Part shown: one piece after another, positions 7,592 to 15,588 of the stretch
How positions within the stretch are numbered: position 1 is the first letter of the stretch
Layout of the letters: the number at the start of each line of letters is the position of its first letter
Assembly (NCBI GenBank): GCA_035547515.1
Contig: DASZUS010000086.1
Coordinates: 75,829-139,828, forward strand
Length of the DNA: 64,000 bases
Reading direction: 5' to 3'
Origin: DASZTV01 sp035547515
Lineage (GTDB): Bacteria; Actinomycetota; Actinomycetes; JAFAQI01
Position numbers and translations under genes: made by a program
Notes under the pieces: model-generated
Database searches by the model: none
What the model was told of the DNA's origin: nothing
What the model saw: the letters and a program-made list of their open reading frames with translations, nothing else

Positions 7592-7640
7592 TGTGGCAGG
7601 TGATGCGCTCCGCCAAACGAGTGACGCACGCCGGCCGCGA

Positions 7641-8735
7641 TCAGTGCGCCGGCGGTCGGATCAGGCCCTGGTTGCCGACCCTCGCCGCCTGCGTACCGAA
7701 GTCCTCTCGCGAGAGCGACCGCACCAGCGCGATCGAGCCGCCGCCCAGCGACGCCCGGCCTTCCCCGTCGAGCAGCACGCTCGTCAGCCGACCGGTGACG
7801 AACGCGCCGGTCGGGGTCAACGTGACGTGCAGGATCGCGGAGTCCGACAGCACTCCGCCGCTGCCGAAGTTGTGGAAGTTCGCGAAGTTGCCCAGGCTGT
7901 AGGCGATCAGGTGGCCACGGAAGAACTGCATCCCACGCAGCACGTGCGGGCCGCTGGCGATGACCAGGTCCGCGCCGTTGCGGATCGCGAGGTGAGCGAA
8001 GGCCTCGGGGTTGCCGCGGTCCTCGCCGAGGAAGTGCTCCTCCTGACCGGTGACCTGCGTACGATCCGAGCCCTCGGCGCCGGCATGCATGTAGACGACC
8101 ACGATCGGCGCTTCCTTGCTCGCCTCGCGGATCATGGTCGCGGCGGTCTTCAGGTCGAGCAGGCTGGCGTCGTACGGGTACGGCGCGAACCCGAGGAACG
8201 CAACCTTCTCGCCGCCCGCTTTCACGACGGTGATCTCGCCCGGCAGCCCGGTCTGCGCCATGCCCGCGCGGTGGATCGCGCGAACCGTCTGCTGCTGGCC
8301 AACACGGCCGTAGTCGAACGAGTGGTTGTTGGCGTCGTTGAGGATGGTGAAGCCGGCGGCCGCGAGGTAGGAAGCGAAGCGTGGCGGGTTGCGGAACGCG
8401 AAGCACTCGTCGTCGTGCGGCGGGCACTTGCTCTTCGTCTGGTCGGTGAGGGTCCCCTCGAGGTTGGCGAAGACGATCTGCGAGCCCGCGGTCAGCGCCG
8501 CATCGACCGGGTCGAGATAGTGCGCAGGCTGCGGGGGGAGCGTTGGGGTGCTGCCGAGGATCGTGTCGCCGACCGCCGCGATCGTGATGTTGCCGACGGC
8601 AGCGGGCGGCGCCGGGGAGGGGCTCGGAGCCGGCGCCTGCGCAGACGCGCTACCGAGCCCGGCCCCGCCGATCAGGCCTGCCGCGACCAACGACGAGACC
8701 GCCGCGACCCGCAGGGCATGCTTCCGCGCGGTCAC
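7641..8735 (-). CDS. Secreted CapA-family metallophosphatase-like protein
   Basis: A 364-residue exported protein with the PGA_cap fold (calcineurin-like), related to poly-gamma-glutamate capsule proteins. The signal peptide covers about 1-32 (VSSLVAAGLIGGAGLGSASA) and is followed by a Pro/Ser linker. Metal-site blocks are AAVGDTILGS, FANLEGTLTD, NDANNHSFDYG, YMHAGAEGSD and ASGPHVLRG. No other capsule genes are nearby, so it may be a general wall or phosphodiester enzyme. The GTG start overlaps the proC stop (GTGA), so it is coupled to proC. Confidence 0.85.
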   Translation of the reverse strand: MTARKHALRVAAVSSLVAAGLIGGAGLGSASAQAPAPSPSPAPPAAVGNITIAAVGDTILGSTPTLPPQPAHYLDPVDAALTAGSQIVFANLEGTLTDQTKSKCPPHDDECFAFRNPPRFASYLAAAGFTILNDANNHSFDYGRVGQQQTVRAIHRAGMAQTGLPGEITVVKAGGEKVAFLGFAPYPYDASLLDLKTAATMIREASKEAPIVVVYMHAGAEGSDRTQVTGQEEHFLGEDRGNPEAFAHLAIRNGADLVIASGPHVLRGMQFFRGHLIAYSLGNFANFHNFGSGGVLSDSAILHVTLTPTGAFVTGRLTSVLLDGEGRASLGGGSIALVRSLSREDFGTQAARVGNQGLIRPPAH

Positions 8736-9541
8736 GTCAACTCGTCAGCGAGCTCACGGGAGCGGCCGTGAGCAGCTCGCAACCCGGCAGCGATGGCCTC
8801 GCGGACGGCGTGCTCGTCGAAGGTTCGGATCGCCGCGGCCGTGGTGCCGTTCGGGCTTGTCACGTTCTGCCGGAGCTTCGTCGGGTCGTCTCCCGAGTCG
8901 CGCATCATCAGCGCCGCGCCGAGGACTGTCTGGACCGCGAGCTGCAGCGCCACCTCCCGGTCGAGCCCGAGCGCCTCCCCGGCGTCCACCATCGCCTCGA
9001 CGACATAGAAGAAGTACGCCGGACCGCTTCCGGACACGGCAGTGACCGCATCCAGCTGCTCCTCTTCGACCCGGATGACCTTGCCGACCGGTTCCAGCAG
9101 TGCCTCCGCCCGCATCAGGTGGCCCTCGCCCGCGTTGGTACCGGCGGCGACGGCGCTCATGCCCTCATTGACCAGCGCAGGCGTGTTGGGCATGACGCGA
9201 ACCACGGGCGTACCGGCGGGAAGGTGGCTCTCGAGCGTTGCACAGGACAGCCCCGCGACGATCGAGATGACGAGCTTGTCCACCGCGCCGAGCGCGGTGA
9301 CGTCGTCGAGCAGCTGCGTCGTCTCGGTGGGCTTCACCGCCACGAGCAGCGTTGTGGCTCGCTCGACGGCGCCGGCCAGGTCGTGACGGGCCACGCCGTA
9401 CTGCTTCGCGACGACCTCGGCGCGTTCGTCGTACCGCTCCACGAAGACGACCTCGCTCGGGTCGTAGCCGGACCGGAGCAGGCCGGCGAGCAAAGCCTCG
9501 CCCATCTTCCCGGCACCGAGGATCGCGACCGTGTCAGCCAT
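8732..9541 (-). CDS. proC: Pyrroline-5-carboxylate reductase
   Basis: Catalyses the last step of proline synthesis, reducing 1-pyrroline-5-carboxylate with NAD(P)H in the cytoplasm. The Rossmann motif AILGAGKMGEALLAGL opens the 269-residue protein. VRVMPNTPALVNEGMSA and AVSGSGPAYFFYVVEAM are the signature blocks, and the C-terminal helical domain contains VTSPNGTTAAAI. Length is normal for the family. It is first in a coupled pair with the CapA-like gene, with ATG 9541 inside a CCATGG context and no strong Shine-Dalgarno. Confidence 0.95.
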   Translation of the reverse strand: MADTVAILGAGKMGEALLAGLLRSGYDPSEVVFVERYDERAEVVAKQYGVARHDLAGAVERATTLLVAVKPTETTQLLDDVTALGAVDKLVISIVAGLSCATLESHLPAGTPVVRVMPNTPALVNEGMSAVAAGTNAGEGHLMRAEALLEPVGKVIRVEEEQLDAVTAVSGSGPAYFFYVVEAMVDAGEALGLDREVALQLAVQTVLGAALMMRDSGDDPTKLRQNVTSPNGTTAAAIRTFDEHAVREAIAAGLRAAHGRSRELADELT

Positions 9542-9582
9542 GGCACCGATCGTCGCATCTCGCCGCGACCCCGCCGCGACGG

Positions 9583-10839
9583 TCAGGGCCGGACCGCGAT
9601 CCCGACGATGCGCCCGTCGCGGAAGGTCACGGTGCCGCGGGTGGGCCTGGCGCTGCTTCCCGAATGGACCGGGACCGGCACGCCGAAGCGGGCGACCGCG
9701 ACATTGACCCGGTAGCGCGCGGGGACGACGTACGGCGACTGCCGCGCAGCGGCAGGCCCGACGGCTAGCGGTTCGCGATCACCCAGGAAGCCGTCGCGCC
9801 CGACGAGGATGAACCACAGCGGCGCGGTCATCCACCGCTGGCGAGACAGTGCGGCGCGCTGGGCATAGGGCCGGTCCGAGTGGGCCAGCAGCACCGACAT
9901 CGGCGAGCTCGACGGGAGCTGCTGGTGACAGCGTGCGCCGCCCGGATAGCGGTTCGAGGGCGGGAACACCTCGAACCGCAGCGGCCCGTTGGGCGCACGG
10001 GGCCGGCGGCCGAACGGCCGGTAGACCACGCCGAAGGCGGCGGAGAACGTGCCGGAACGCGGGCAGCTCCCCGACGGCAAGGCAGGGGCTTCGCGATGCA
10101 GCGCAGCCGCGGGACGGGCGACGAACGCAGTCGTCGACGTCGCGGTCAGCCGGGAGCCCGACCACCGCCACATCGTCTCGCGCGGGAACTCGTCGCTCTC
10201 CGCGGTGGACAGGAAGTAGGACCCGTCGACGGTCTGGAGCTGCCCGCCGACGAACCGCATCAGGTAGTGCACCGCCGAGGCCGGGACCTCTTCGAACTCG
10301 CCACGTATGACACGCCAGCGCTCGGTGTTACCGCGCGACACCAGGCTGCGAGCGCCAGCCATCTCGATGACGCCCCACCCGTCGGGCCCGTCGCCGTACC
10401 CGAGGTCATTGAGGCTGCCGTCCCCTGTCAGGCAGGTTCGGGCAAGGAAGACGGCATCCCGGCCGCCTGCGACGATGCCAGCCCTCACTGTCGGCCGGCA
10501 GATCCGGTCGACCGAGGTGTAGCGGCTTGCCCCGATCCGGCGCCAGGGACCGGAGAGGTTGGGAGCTTTCCAGAACGTGATCGCGCCGCCCGCAGTGCCA
10601 AGCGGTACCGCCCTGCGACCGGGACCTCGCCGGTCGACGCGGTTCGGCTCGGTCCAGCTCGCCGCCTCGTAGCCGGCCGGCACCCGCACGATGTTGCTGA
10701 CGTGGTGGGTCCCGGCAGCAGCTTGCAGCGCGTCCCGCGATGGCGGCGAGGCCGGCGCGGTCCCGGTAGCGGCGGAAGTCGGCGGCACGCCGCCGATCAG
10801 GCCGACGAGGGCAACAGCTGCAATGAGTCCGATCCGCAC
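9583..10839 (-). CDS. Secreted protein of unknown function
   Basis: A 418-residue exported protein I do not recognise. GTG 10839 starts a clear signal peptide (VRIGLIAAVALVGLIGG, cleavage near TSAATG). The mature part has four to six Cys, many Trp and Tyr (SWTEPNRVD, WKAPNLSGPWRRIG, MWRWSGSRLT) and short beta-rich repeats suggestive of a propeller or beta-sandwich. No catalytic motif is evident. A longer frame reaches 10974 but runs into the neighbouring gene and lacks a signal. It lies between proC and the TIM-barrel gene on the same strand, with 40 bases on either side. Confidence 0.65.
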   Translation of the reverse strand: MRIGLIAAVALVGLIGGVPPTSAATGTAPASPPSRDALQAAAGTHHVSNIVRVPAGYEAASWTEPNRVDRRGPGRRAVPLGTAGGAITFWKAPNLSGPWRRIGASRYTSVDRICRPTVRAGIVAGGRDAVFLARTCLTGDGSLNDLGYGDGPDGWGVIEMAGARSLVSRGNTERWRVIRGEFEEVPASAVHYLMRFVGGQLQTVDGSYFLSTAESDEFPRETMWRWSGSRLTATSTTAFVARPAAALHREAPALPSGSCPRSGTFSAAFGVVYRPFGRRPRAPNGPLRFEVFPPSNRYPGGARCHQQLPSSSPMSVLLAHSDRPYAQRAALSRQRWMTAPLWFILVGRDGFLGDREPLAVGPAAARQSPYVVPARYRVNVAVARFGVPVPVHSGSSARPTRGTVTFRDGRIVGIAVRP

Positions 10840-10882
10840 GGGACTGAGACGCGGCGAGTGCCGCGCCGGTTGGCCGGCTCGG

Positions 10883-11725
10883 TCAGCCGGCTCGGTCGGG
10901 CTGTCGCACCGACTCGTCAGCGGTGACCGGCGCTGCGAGATGCAGCCGTGTGAAGGCGAGCGCCTCGGCGACATCGGCTTCGCGCTCGGCGCGATCGTCG
11001 GCGCGACGGGTGTTGATCTCGACGACGACGGTCCCGTCGAAGCCGCTCACCGCGAGCTGCTCGAGCAACTCCGCGCAGGGCTGCGCGCCGCGACCCGGGA
11101 CCAGGTGCTCGTCGCGAGCGCTGCCCATGCCGTCGGCAATGTGGATGTGGGCGAGCCGCTCCCCCATGCGTCCGGCCATCTCTAGGGCGTCGTTCTGCGA
11201 GACGGCGGTGTGGGAGAGGTCGAGCGTGAAGTGCCGGAAGTCCTCTTCGCTGGGGTCGTAGTCCGGTGAGTACGGCACGACCGAGCGGCCGCGGGCTCGC
11301 AGCGGGAACATGTTCTCCACGGCGAAGCGGACATCCGTCTCGTTGGCCATCCGTTCGATGCCCTCGATGAAGTCGCGGGCGTACTCGCGCTGCCAGCGAA
11401 ACGGCGGGTGTACGACGACGGTCGGCGACTTCAGCGCCTCCGCGACCGCCTGGGCCTTGATGAGCTTTCCCCACGGCTCGGTGCCCCAGACGGTTCGCGT
11501 GATGATCAGGCAGGGTGCGTGAACCGCGAGGATCGCGATGCCGTGGTAGTCCGACAGCCGGCGCAGCGCCTCGACGTCCTGGCTCACCGGATCCGGCGTG
11601 ACCATCACCTCGACGCCGTCGTACCCGAGCCGAGCGGCCATCTCGAACGCGGCGGCGGTGGACTCCGGGTAGACAGAGGCCGTCGACAGCGCCACCTTGG
11701 CGTCCGGCACCTTGACGACTGTCAC
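10883..11725 (-). CDS. Sugar phosphate isomerase/epimerase-type TIM barrel
   Basis: A 280-residue xylose-isomerase-like TIM barrel (AP_endonuc_2 family). Barrel strands include YDGVEVMV, ILAVHAPC, TVVVHPPF, RFAVENMFP, LDLSHTAVS, LAHIHIADG and GTVVVEINT, whose His, Glu and Asp form the usual divalent-metal site. The substrate cannot be told; relatives range from sugar-ketose isomerases to endonuclease IV. GTG 11725 is chosen because a TAGGCT -10 lies eight bases upstream, giving a leaderless transcript divergent from the Cys-rich gene. Confidence 0.8.
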   Translation of the reverse strand: MTVVKVPDAKVALSTASVYPESTAAAFEMAARLGYDGVEVMVTPDPVSQDVEALRRLSDYHGIAILAVHAPCLIITRTVWGTEPWGKLIKAQAVAEALKSPTVVVHPPFRWQREYARDFIEGIERMANETDVRFAVENMFPLRARGRSVVPYSPDYDPSEEDFRHFTLDLSHTAVSQNDALEMAGRMGERLAHIHIADGMGSARDEHLVPGRGAQPCAELLEQLAVSGFDGTVVVEINTRRADDRAEREADVAEALAFTRLHLAAPVTADESVRQPDRAG

Positions 11726-11733
11726 GACAACAA

Positions 11734-11777
11734 AGCCTAGGCCTGCGACGTCTCGCGGACGGGTTGCGCCGTAGGGT
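11734..11777. promoter_or_regulatory. Divergent pair of leaderless promoters
   Basis: On the minus strand TAGGCT (11739-11734) stands eight bases before the GTG at 11725. On the plus strand TAGGGT (11772-11777) stands six bases before the GTG at 11784. The whole intergenic space is 58 bases and carries no ribosome binding sites, so both genes look leaderless from back-to-back promoters. Confidence 0.6.
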
Positions 11778-11783
11778 TGTGCG

Positions 11784-12512
11784 GTGCCCGAGGTCGATCT
11801 GGATTTCCCGCGACAGTGGGTCGAGTTCGCCGACCCCGAGGACGCCGCCCAGATCTTCCGCTGCGACCTGACCTGGCTGCTCTCGCGCTGGACATGCATC
11901 TTCGGCAGCGGCTGCAAGGGGATCGTCGAGGGCCGTCCCGACGACGGCTGCTGCACCCACGGCGCGCACTTCTCGGACAAGGCTGACGAGAAGAAGACGA
12001 AGAAGTACGCGAAGGCGCTCAGCGCCGAGGAGTGGCAGTACCGCGACGAGGGTCTCAGCAACGGCGTGACCGAGCTCGAAGACGGCGCGTCCAAGACCCG
12101 GGTCTACAAGGGTGCCTGCATCTTCCTGAACCGGCCCGGGTTCGCCGGCGGGCAGGGCTGCGCACTGCACGTGCACGCGCTCAACATCGGCGTGAACCCG
12201 CTGGTCACCAAGCCGGACGTGTGCTGGCAGCTGCCGATCCGGCGTACCTATGACAAGCGCACCCGGCCCGACGACACCAAGGTGCAGGTCGTCTCGATCG
12301 GCGAATACGACCGACGCGGCTGGGGCCCGGGCGGCCACGACCTCAAGTGGTACTGCACCGGAGCGACCGAGGCCCACGTCGGCGAGGCGCCGGTCTACCT
12401 GAGCAACGCGGCGGAGCTCATCGAGCTGATGGGTCAGCCGGCGTACGACGTGCTCGCCGAGATCTGCGAGGCCAACCTCGCCGGCCGCTTCACCGCGCAC
12501 CCCGCCGACTGA
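11784..12512 (+). CDS. Conserved Cys-rich protein, possible metal-cluster binder
   Basis: A 242-residue cytoplasmic protein with nine Cys in an ordered pattern: FRCDLTWLLSRWTCIFGSGC, then GCCTHGAHF, later GACIFLNR, GQGCALHVHAL, DVCWQLPIRR and WYCTGATEAHVG. The GCC pair and spaced Cys recall the zinc/iron-chelating YkgJ/DUF3109 group, but I cannot assign it firmly. The many basic residues after GCC (ADEKKTKKYAKAL) are notable. The GTG start is set by the leaderless -10. The start of radA lies 71 bases after its stop. Confidence 0.7.
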   Translation: MPEVDLDFPRQWVEFADPEDAAQIFRCDLTWLLSRWTCIFGSGCKGIVEGRPDDGCCTHGAHFSDKADEKKTKKYAKALSAEEWQYRDEGLSNGVTELEDGASKTRVYKGACIFLNRPGFAGGQGCALHVHALNIGVNPLVTKPDVCWQLPIRRTYDKRTRPDDTKVQVVSIGEYDRRGWGPGGHDLKWYCTGATEAHVGEAPVYLSNAAELIELMGQPAYDVLAEICEANLAGRFTAHPAD

Positions 12513-12517
12513 CCCAC

Positions 12518-12540
12518 CCCAGCAACGCTGCACTGCTGGG
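12518..12540 (+). terminator. Possible weak terminator hairpin
   Basis: CCCAGCA (12518-12524) pairs with TGCTGGG (12534-12540) six bases after the Cys-rich gene's stop. There is no U tract. It lies just before the radA promoter, so termination here is plausible but unproven. Confidence 0.35.
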
Positions 12541-12571
12541 CGAGTCGCGGCGAAGTGTCGGCGCGCACCTC

Positions 12572-12577
12572 TACGGT
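12572..12577 (+). promoter_or_regulatory. Leaderless -10 element (TACGGT) of radA
   Basis: TACGGT ends six bases before the radA ATG at 12584, with no Shine-Dalgarno. Position and form match the other leaderless starts in this window. Confidence 0.6.
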
Positions 12578-12583
12578 CAGCGC

Positions 12584-13945
12584 ATGGTGTCGAAGGCGGC
12601 CGCGCGGCCGGGCTACCGATGTGACGACTGTGGCGTCGAGGTTGCCAAGTGGGTCGGGCGCTGCCCGGAGTGCCAGGCGTGGGGCACGATCAGCGAGGCC
12701 GGAGCCAGGCCGGGCCTGACGGTCGTCGCCGGTCCGGTGTCAGCACCGGCCAGGCCGATCGCCGAGATCGAGGAGCAATCCGCGAGGCATCGCCCGACCG
12801 GCGAGGACGAGCTGGACCGGGTGCTCGGCGGCGGCCTGGTCCCTGGCTCGGTCGTGCTGCTCGCCGGCGAGCCGGGAGTCGGTAAGTCGACCCTGCTGAT
12901 CAGCGCCGCCGCGAAGATCGCCAAGAGCGGCAGGCGATGTCTCGTCGTCACCGGCGAGGAGTCGGCATCCCAGGTACGCCTGCGCGCCGGGCGAGTCGGA
13001 GCGCTTGCCGACGAGCTCTACCTCGCCGCCGAGACCGACCTGTCCGCTCTGCTCAGCCATGTCGAAGCGGTCAACCCAGACGTGCTGATCGTCGACTCGG
13101 TGCAGACCATCGGGTCGGCGGACAACGACGGCGCCGCGGGCGGCGTCGCCCAGGTGCGCGAGGTAGCCGGCGCGATCGTCCGGCTTGCCAAGTCACGCGC
13201 CATGGCCACGATTGTGGTCGGCCACGTCACCAAGGACGGCGCCGTCGCCGGGCCGCGCACCCTCGAGCACCTCGTCGACGTCGTGCTGTCGTTCGAAGGC
13301 GACCGGCACTCCCGGCTTCGCCTGGTCCGCACCGTCAAGAACCGGTTCGGGCCTGCGGACGAGGTCGGCTGCTTCGACCTGACCGACGACGGCATCGTCG
13401 GGCTGCCCGACCCGTCGGGCCTGTTCCTCTCGCACGGCAACAACCCAGTTCCCGGCACCTGCGTGACGGTCACGATGGAAGGCCGCCGCGCGCTGGTCAC
13501 CGAGGTCCAGGCGCTCGCGATGTCGACAGACATCCCCACCCCGCGGCGCGCCACGAGCGGCATCGACTCGGCACGTCTCGCAATGCTGCTCGCGGTCCTG
13601 CAGCGACGCGCGAACCTCGCCTTCTTCAAACGCGACGTCTACGCCGCGACGGTCGGCGGGGTGCGCATCGACGACCCCGCCTCGGACCTCGCGCTGGCGA
13701 TCGCCCTGGCAAGCACCTTCCTCAACGTCGCGGTGCTCCCCGGCCTGATCGCGATCGGTGAGGTCGGGCTGGCCGGCGAGATCCGGCCGGTCTCCGGCGT
13801 ACGCGGACGGCTCGTCGAGGCCGCACGGCTCGGCTTCACCACCGCCCTCGTCCCGCCGCGCTGCGGTTGCGACGCCGGCGGCATCCGCGCCATCGAGGTC
13901 ACCGACGTGATGGACGCGGTACGCCGCGTCTGGCCCGACGCCTAG
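12584..13945 (+). CDS. radA: DNA repair protein RadA (Sms)
   Basis: A RecA-like branch-migration ATPase or helicase that helps process recombination intermediates. The 453-residue protein has the N-terminal zinc finger CDDCG...CPECQ, Walker A GEPGVGKST, Walker B VLIVDSVQTI, the RadA-specific KNRFG motif and a C-terminal Lon-protease-like domain (GGVRIDDPASDLALAIALA). Length and order are normal. It is followed 75 bases later by disA; in Bacillus and mycobacteria RadA is linked functionally to DisA, restraining c-di-AMP synthesis. Confidence 0.97.
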   Translation: MVSKAAARPGYRCDDCGVEVAKWVGRCPECQAWGTISEAGARPGLTVVAGPVSAPARPIAEIEEQSARHRPTGEDELDRVLGGGLVPGSVVLLAGEPGVGKSTLLISAAAKIAKSGRRCLVVTGEESASQVRLRAGRVGALADELYLAAETDLSALLSHVEAVNPDVLIVDSVQTIGSADNDGAAGGVAQVREVAGAIVRLAKSRAMATIVVGHVTKDGAVAGPRTLEHLVDVVLSFEGDRHSRLRLVRTVKNRFGPADEVGCFDLTDDGIVGLPDPSGLFLSHGNNPVPGTCVTVTMEGRRALVTEVQALAMSTDIPTPRRATSGIDSARLAMLLAVLQRRANLAFFKRDVYAATVGGVRIDDPASDLALAIALASTFLNVAVLPGLIAIGEVGLAGEIRPVSGVRGRLVEAARLGFTTALVPPRCGCDAGGIRAIEVTDVMDAVRRVWPDA

Positions 13946-14020
13946 AGCGGCGCGTCGCCAAGATCACGACCGCGCGAGCCCGCGCCATAGACTCGCGTCT
14001 CGAGCGAATCGAGGAGTGAC

Positions 14021-15109
14021 GTGGCACCCGAGCGCGCCGAGGGCGATCTGCTGCGGGCGACCCTTGCCAAAGTCGCCCCGGGAACACAACTGCGCGACGG
14101 CCTCGAGCGCATCCTCCGCGGGCACACCGGCGCCCTGATCGTGCTCGGCTTCGACAAGGTGGTCGAGGGGATCTGCACCGGCGGCTTCCCGCTCGACGTC
14201 GAGTTCGCGGCGACCCGGCTGCGCGAACTGGCGAAGATGGACGGTGCGATCGTCCTCGACGACGGCCTGACCCGGATCCTGCGCGCGGCGACCCACCTGG
14301 TGCCCGATCCGTCGATCCCGACCGAGGAGTCCGGCACCCGCCACCGCACGGCGGAGCGAGTCGCGCGCCAGACCGGCTATCCGGTGATCAGCGTCAGCCA
14401 GTCGATGCGCATCATCGCGCTCTACGTCGATGGCCGCCGCTACGTGCTGGACGACTCGGCCGCCATCCTCTCGCGTGCCAACCAGGCGCTCGCCACCCTC
14501 GAGCGCTACAAGCTCCGCCTCGACGAGGTCAGCGGCACGCTGTCCGCGCTGGAGATCGAGGACCTGGTCACCGTCCGCGACGCCGTCGTCGTCACCCAGC
14601 GACTCGAGATGGTGCTGCGGATCGCCTCCGAGATCGACGGGTATGTCGTCGAGCTCGGCACCGACGGCCGCTTGCTCGCCCTGCAACGAGACGAGCTGAT
14701 GGCGGGAGTGATCCAGGAGCGGGAGCTCGTGGTCCGCGACTACATGCCGCTGCCGCATGGCCGCAAGCCTCGCACCGTGGAGCACGTCCTTGCCGATCTC
14801 GATGCACTGTCCGGTGTCGACCTGCTCGACCTCGAGGTGATCGCCCGGGTATGCGGGCTCGGTAGCTCCGCGGACGTCCTCGACATCCCGGTCTCGCCGC
14901 GCGGGTACCGGCTGCTCGCCCGCGTGCCCCGGCTGCCGGCTGCGGTCATCGACCGCCTGGTCGAGCACTTCGGCGGCCTGCAGAAGCTGCTCGCAGCCAC
15001 CATCGACGACCTTCAGCTGGTCGAGGGGGTCGGCGAGACCCGCGCCCGCTCGGTCCGCGAGGGCCTGTCCCGCCTCGCGGAGTCCTCGATCCTGGAGCGC
15101 TACGTCTAG
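14021..15109 (+). CDS. disA: DNA integrity scanning diadenylate cyclase DisA
   Basis: Makes cyclic di-AMP from two ATP while scanning DNA for branched structures. The 362-residue octamer-forming protein has the cyclase motifs DGA (residues 74-76) and RHRT (107-110), a helical spine, and a C-terminal helix-hairpin-helix DNA-binding domain (VEGVGETRARSVREGL). GTG 14021 has GAGGAG just upstream; a TAGACT at 13988-13993 could be its -10. No stress-signalling partner other than radA is adjacent; the c-di-AMP phosphodiesterase is not in the window. Confidence 0.97.
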   Translation: MAPERAEGDLLRATLAKVAPGTQLRDGLERILRGHTGALIVLGFDKVVEGICTGGFPLDVEFAATRLRELAKMDGAIVLDDGLTRILRAATHLVPDPSIPTEESGTRHRTAERVARQTGYPVISVSQSMRIIALYVDGRRYVLDDSAAILSRANQALATLERYKLRLDEVSGTLSALEIEDLVTVRDAVVVTQRLEMVLRIASEIDGYVVELGTDGRLLALQRDELMAGVIQERELVVRDYMPLPHGRKPRTVEHVLADLDALSGVDLLDLEVIARVCGLGSSADVLDIPVSPRGYRLLARVPRLPAAVIDRLVEHFGGLQKLLAATIDDLQLVEGVGETRARSVREGLSRLAESSILERYV

Positions 15110-15132
15110 GCCTCCGCACCCGCGGGCAGCGA

Positions 15133-15588
15133 TCAGAACGCGGAGCTGAGCTCCTCGGCGCTCACCAGCGCCTCGCCCCAGCCGCCCGCCGCAACATCGA
15201 GCATCCGCTCGAGGTCGACCAGCAGCACCGGGCCCTCCGCCGAGCTGCGAACGCCCACGACGTAGGACGGCAACACCTTGGCCGGCCGGTCCGTCAGCTC
15301 GGGCAGGGCGTCCGCGGGCAGGACCGCGAGCACCTGGTCGACCGCCACCCCGACTGCGTCATCCGCGACCTCGACGACCAGGACGTCGCCCTGGTCCTCC
15401 GGCGCGTCGGGACCTCGGACGTCGAGCACCGGCAGCGGAGCCCCGCGCAGCTCGATCACTCCGGCCAACGGAGCCTGCACGCCGGGAAGCCGCTGCAGAC
15501 CCGAAAGCCGGACGATCTCCCGTACGTCGTCGAGCGACGTTGCGAAGGTACGCGACGCGAGTCGGAACATCACATAGCCAGTGGTCAT
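15133..15588 (-). CDS. cheW: CheW-like chemotaxis coupling protein
   Basis: A 151-residue single CheW domain that normally links receptors to the kinase CheA. The fold is recognisable from YVMFRLASRTFATSLDDVREI at the start, GVIELRGAPLPVLDVRG in the middle and PVLLVDLERML near the end. ATG 15588 overlaps the cheR stop (ATGA), so it is translated with cheR and cheB. No CheA or receptor gene lies in the window, so it either works with distant partners or as an adaptor for a non-flagellar chemosensory array. Confidence 0.85.
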   Translation of the reverse strand: MTTGYVMFRLASRTFATSLDDVREIVRLSGLQRLPGVQAPLAGVIELRGAPLPVLDVRGPDAPEDQGDVLVVEVADDAVGVAVDQVLAVLPADALPELTDRPAKVLPSYVVGVRSSAEGPVLLVDLERMLDVAAGGWGEALVSAEELSSAF

